Shown piece by piece: positions 60,940-64,000 of a stretch of 64,000 nt of DNA. Origin of the DNA: SIG622 sp045652245 (lineage in GTDB: Bacteria > Bacillota > Clostridia > Oscillospirales > CAG-382); assembly GCA_045652245.1 (NCBI GenBank), contig JAZRTY010000023.1, forward strand, positions 62,001-126,000, read 5' to 3'. Position 1 is the stretch's first letter. Every line of letters starts with the position of its first letter. The position numbers and the translations under genes were made by a program. A model generated the notes under the pieces. That model saw nothing but the letters and a program-made list of their open reading frames with translations, made no database searches and had not been told where the DNA came from.

Positions 60940-61479
60940 ATGTTTATATCCGAATTACCACGTGAAAAATATGAAGACTATGTTCTTCATTACACCTACA
61001 CTTCAGACAGTCACTACAAGGCCGAACTTGCAGAAACAGATACTTCTTTTTCTTTTAATTTCACGCTCGAGAAGCTTCCCGAAGTCCTCGACAGGGATTG
61101 CTTTGACACACTTTTTCAGCCTTATTGGAACGGTGTTTCGGCATACGGCGTTTTTGAAGTTGAAGAAGCAGCCGAGCCGATTGCGATACTAGAGACAGCT
61201 CGTGAAGAATGGAATAACAGACTTATTATCACGCAACTTTTAGTAAACGAGGGCTACAGAGGACAAGGTATCGGAAAAATGCTGGTGGATAAGGCAATTG
61301 AAATTGCAAAAGAAGAGGATTTCAGGCTTATTACTCTTGAAACACAAACCTGTAACATTCCTGCTATTGAATTTTACAAAAAATGTGGTTTCAAATTTGC
61401 CGGAACAAATCTACACTTCTATTCAAATGATGACATATCTGAAAATGAAGTTATGATTGAAATGGTAATGCTATTTTAA
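60940..61479 (+). CDS. GNAT-family N-acetyltransferase
   Basis: The 179-residue protein has the acetyl-CoA loop LVNEGYRGQGIGKMLVDKAIE and the later ETQTCNIPAIEFYKKCGFKFAG, typical of streptothricin-acetyltransferase-like GNAT proteins. An N-terminal region of about 70 residues is poorly conserved. The substrate is unknown. Precedes gltX by 30 bases. Confidence 0.85.
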   Translation: MFISELPREKYEDYVLHYTYTSDSHYKAELAETDTSFSFNFTLEKLPEVLDRDCFDTLFQPYWNGVSAYGVFEVEEAAEPIAILETAREEWNNRLIITQLLVNEGYRGQGIGKMLVDKAIEIAKEEDFRLITLETQTCNIPAIEFYKKCGFKFAGTNLHFYSNDDISENEVMIEMVMLF

Positions 61480-61509
61480 AAAGGAATACAACCGAAAGGA
61501 AAAAAATAA

Positions 61510-63174
61510 ATGGAAAATTTAGAAAGACTTGCCAAGGTCATTTTCCCTGACCTTACAGACAACGATACAATAGAGGCTCTTGAGGAGCAATTCCCCCCGA
61601 GAGGACTTTCAGAAAATGCAAGAGTAACAAGACTTGCACCCAGCCCCACAGGCTCAATTCACATAGGTAACTTGTATGGTGCACTTGCTGACGAGAGAAT
61701 CGCTCATACAAGTGCTAAAGACGGTGTATTCTATCTTCGTATTGAGGATACCGACGACAAGCGTGAGGTTGAGGGAGCAGTTGAAAAGATTATAAAATAT
61801 CTCGGAGCTTTCGGTATAAACTTTGACGAGGGCGCAACAGAGGATGGCGACAACGGCGCTTACGGCCCATACAGACAAAGACAAAGAGCAATGTTTTATC
61901 ACATAGTTGCAAGAAAGCTTATCCTTGACGGTCGTGCTTACCCGTGTTTTTGCAGCGAAGAGGACCTTGAAAAGGCTCACAAGGCGCAGGAAGAAAACAA
62001 GGAAAACTTCGGTTATTACGGAAAGTATGCCATTCACAGAGATATGCCGGTAGATGAGGCTATTGCAAAAATTGAAGCAGGTGAAAAGTTCGTGCTTCGT
62101 TTTAAGTCACTCGGAAATCCTGAAAATAAGGTTGAGATGAAGGATGCAATCAAAGGTAAACTTTCCTTCCCGGAGAACGACCAGGATTTTGTACTTTTAA
62201 AATCCGACGGTATTCCGACATACCACTTTGCGCACGTTGTTGATGACCACTTTATGAGAACTACCGATGTTGTTCGTGGCGAGGAATGGCTCTCAACTCT
62301 GCCCTGGCATGTTGAACTTTGGCGCGCTTGTGGCTTCCGTATGCCGAGATTCTGTCACACAGCTCAGGTTATGAAGCTTGACGAGGAAACAGGTACAAAG
62401 AGAAAAATGTCAAAGAGAAAAGACCCTGAGTGTACTCTCGGCTTCTACTTTGAAAAAGGTTATCCTGCAAAGAGTGTTATTGAATATCTTATGACACTTT
62501 TAAACTCCAACTACGAAATGTGGAGAAACGCAAACAAGGATGCATCCTACCGTGATTTTGAGTTCAAGGCTTCAAATATGGGTAATTCCGGTGCTATGTT
62601 CGACCTTGCAAAATTCAATGACGTTTCAAAGAATGTAATTTCTACCATGACAGCAGACGAGGTTTACGAGGGTGTATCCGAGTGGGCACGCGAAAATGAC
62701 TCTGATTTCTATGCACTCATTACCCGTGACGAAAATTATTCAAAAGAAATTTTCTCTATCGGCAGAGGTGGTAAAAAGCCGAGAAAGGATTTTGCGTGCT
62801 GGTCTGAAGTAAAAGACTTTATTTCGTACTTCTTCGAGGAAACCTTCAGCGTAAATGAAGCTGAATATCCCGAAAATATTTCAAAAGAAGATAGAGTTTC
62901 AATTCTTGATGAATATGCAGGTATTTACAAAACAGAACCCGACAACAACGCCTGGTTTGAAACTGTAAAGAACCTTGCCGAAAAATACGGCTTTACCTCT
63001 GATATGAAGGCATATAAGGCAAATCCCGAAGCTTTCAAGGGCTCTGTTGCTGATGTTTCAACAGTTATAAGAGTTGCAATCACGGGTAGACAAAATTCCC
63101 CCGACCTTTTTGCAATCTGCAATCTGCTCGGAGAGGAAAAGGTGCGTGCAAGAGTTGAAAATGCCGCAAAGTAA
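61510..63174 (+). CDS. gltX: Glutamyl-tRNA synthetase
   Basis: The 554-residue class I synthetase has the HIGH signature as LAPSPTGSIHIGNLYGA and KMSKR in KRKMSKRKDPECTLG. It belongs to the longer clostridial type. Because glnS follows immediately, tRNA-Gln is probably charged directly by GlnRS and this GluRS may be discriminating; that is inference, as a GatCAB system could lie outside the window. Confidence 0.94.
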   Translation: MENLERLAKVIFPDLTDNDTIEALEEQFPPRGLSENARVTRLAPSPTGSIHIGNLYGALADERIAHTSAKDGVFYLRIEDTDDKREVEGAVEKIIKYLGAFGINFDEGATEDGDNGAYGPYRQRQRAMFYHIVARKLILDGRAYPCFCSEEDLEKAHKAQEENKENFGYYGKYAIHRDMPVDEAIAKIEAGEKFVLRFKSLGNPENKVEMKDAIKGKLSFPENDQDFVLLKSDGIPTYHFAHVVDDHFMRTTDVVRGEEWLSTLPWHVELWRACGFRMPRFCHTAQVMKLDEETGTKRKMSKRKDPECTLGFYFEKGYPAKSVIEYLMTLLNSNYEMWRNANKDASYRDFEFKASNMGNSGAMFDLAKFNDVSKNVISTMTADEVYEGVSEWARENDSDFYALITRDENYSKEIFSIGRGGKKPRKDFACWSEVKDFISYFFEETFSVNEAEYPENISKEDRVSILDEYAGIYKTEPDNNAWFETVKNLAEKYGFTSDMKAYKANPEAFKGSVADVSTVIRVAITGRQNSPDLFAICNLLGEEKVRARVENAAK

Positions 63175-63209
63175 TACAAGATAATATAAATTTAAGGAGC
63201 ATAAATTTT

Positions 63210-64000
63210 ATGTCAATGGAAGAACTTACAAATTCCAATTTTATTCACGATGAAATTGACGAGGATATTGAAAAAGGTTATGTAAAAACAGTTCACACAC
63301 GTTTCCCTCCCGAGCCTAACGGATATCTTCATATCGGAAGTGCCAAGGCTATCTGGATTAACGCTATGACTGCAAAGAAATACGGTGGACTTTTTAATCT
63401 GCGTTTTGATGACACAAATCCTGCAAAGGAAGACAACGAATTTGTCCAGTCAATAGAGGAAGACCTGAGATGGCTGGGTGCAGAACCCACAGGCGGTATT
63501 TTCTATGGCTCTGACTATTTTGATAAGTGCTATGAGTATGCAGTAAAGCTTATAAAGGACGGCAAGGCTTATGTCTGTGACCTTAGCGCAGAGCAGATGC
63601 GTGAGTACAGAGGTACTCTGACCGAACCCGGTAAAGACAGCCCTTACAGAAACAGAAGTGTAGAAGAAAACCTTGACCTTTTCGAGCGCATGAAAAACGG
63701 TGAATTTGAGGACGGTTCAAGAACACTCAGAGCAAAAATTGATATGGCGTCACCCAATATGAATATGCGTGACCCTGCAATTTACAGAATTATCCACGTA
63801 ACACATCACAGGCAGGGCAATAAGTGGTGCATATACCCTCTTTATGACTTTGCTCACCCCATTCAGGACGCAACCGAGGGAATTACACATTCACTTTGTT
63901 CTATTGAATTTAAAAACCACAGACCTCTTTACGATTGGGTTATCGAAAATATCGGCGTTGACAACAAGCCAAATCCCAAACAGAGAGAATTTGCAAGAAT
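63210..64000 (+). CDS. glnS: Glutaminyl-tRNA synthetase (partial, 5' end)
   Basis: About 263 residues are visible before the window ends. They show the HIGH motif in FPPEPNGYLHIGSAKAIW, NLRFDDTNPAKED and the YPLYDFAHPIQDATEGITHSLC segment, all specific for GlnRS. The start at 63210 follows AAGGAG at 10 bases. The KMSKS loop and anticodon domain are beyond the edge. Confidence 0.95.
   Translation, partial: MSMEELTNSNFIHDEIDEDIEKGYVKTVHTRFPPEPNGYLHIGSAKAIWINAMTAKKYGGLFNLRFDDTNPAKEDNEFVQSIEEDLRWLGAEPTGGIFYGSDYFDKCYEYAVKLIKDGKAYVCDLSAEQMREYRGTLTEPGKDSPYRNRSVEENLDLFERMKNGEFEDGSRTLRAKIDMASPNMNMRDPAIYRIIHVTHHRQGNKWCIYPLYDFAHPIQDATEGITHSLCSIEFKNHRPLYDWVIENIGVDNKPNPKQREFAR

Noticed and set aside
1..64000. 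CRISPR arrays, tRNA or rRNA genes, complete insertion sequences
   Set aside because: No regularly spaced repeats, no tRNA T-loop/acceptor pattern, and no transposase other than the serine recombinase were found on reading both strands.

Overview
The window is about 64 kb of a low-GC, AT-rich genome with clostridial gene order and strong Gram-positive ribosome-binding sites. Several genes point to a spore-forming member of the Clostridia, perhaps Oscillospirales-like: a SleL/YaaH-type spore cortex-lytic enzyme, a YtvI-like membrane protein, a YlbF/YmcA-like protein between miaB and mutS, a tiny Cys-rich YjcZ-like peptide and a TIGR04086-type membrane protein. No rRNA, tRNA or CRISPR array was seen. 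The taxonomic placement is inference from gene content only.

Layout. 1-3.4 kb: end of a PASTA kinase, then rsgA, thiN, an rsuA-type pseudouridine synthase and a short-chain dehydrogenase (+). 3.4-11.9 kb: rpsU and the long minus-strand operon mnmM-ftsY-rdgB-yhbY-nadD/yqeK-LCP-rsfS-leuS. 12-18 kb: a penicillin-binding protein, a YtvI-like protein, a glycine riboswitch with terminator ahead of an AGCS symporter, and hom. 18-22.8 kb: an XRE repressor with two palindromic operators, then a sleL gene cut in two by a 2.35 kb element. 22.8-27.6 kb: pfkA, a DeoR regulator, a secreted stalk-domain protein and a methyltransferase. 27.6-36.7 kb: hslO-miaB-ylbF-mutS-mutL-tgt-yajC. 36.7-44.4 kb: membrane and radical SAM genes, a hairpin-rich gene-free stretch, a PfoR-like EIIC protein, a HAD phosphatase, the pit phosphate transporter with its DUF47 partner, tpiA and pgk. 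44.7-49.8 kb: a zinc-ribbon membrane protein, dCMP deaminase, an arginine/tyrosine phosphatase, rimI, tsaD and rex. 50-64 kb: DUF6062, an OGG-like glycosylase, a GH99-like protein, small proteins, a LacI regulator, rimO-pgsA-cysS-mrnC-pth, DUF5662, a GNAT enzyme, gltX and the start of glnS.

The most notable object is the element at 19930-22285. It lies inside the glycoside hydrolase domain of sleL, between two copies of the 10-bp repeat GCTATACATA. It carries two tandem small XRE-type proteins, a small minus-strand gene and a large serine recombinase. Removing one repeat plus the element (2346 bp) rejoins sleL exactly in frame to give a 424-residue protein, about the length I recall for Bacillus YaaH/SleL (about 427). 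This is the architecture of the sporulation-excised skin and SP-beta type elements, in a very small form and in a germination enzyme gene. Excision itself is inferred, not shown.

Most other regions are ordinary housekeeping operons for translation, tRNA modification, DNA repair, glycolysis and envelope functions. Many consensus -35/-10 promoters with 17-bp spacing and clear hairpin terminators can be read directly.
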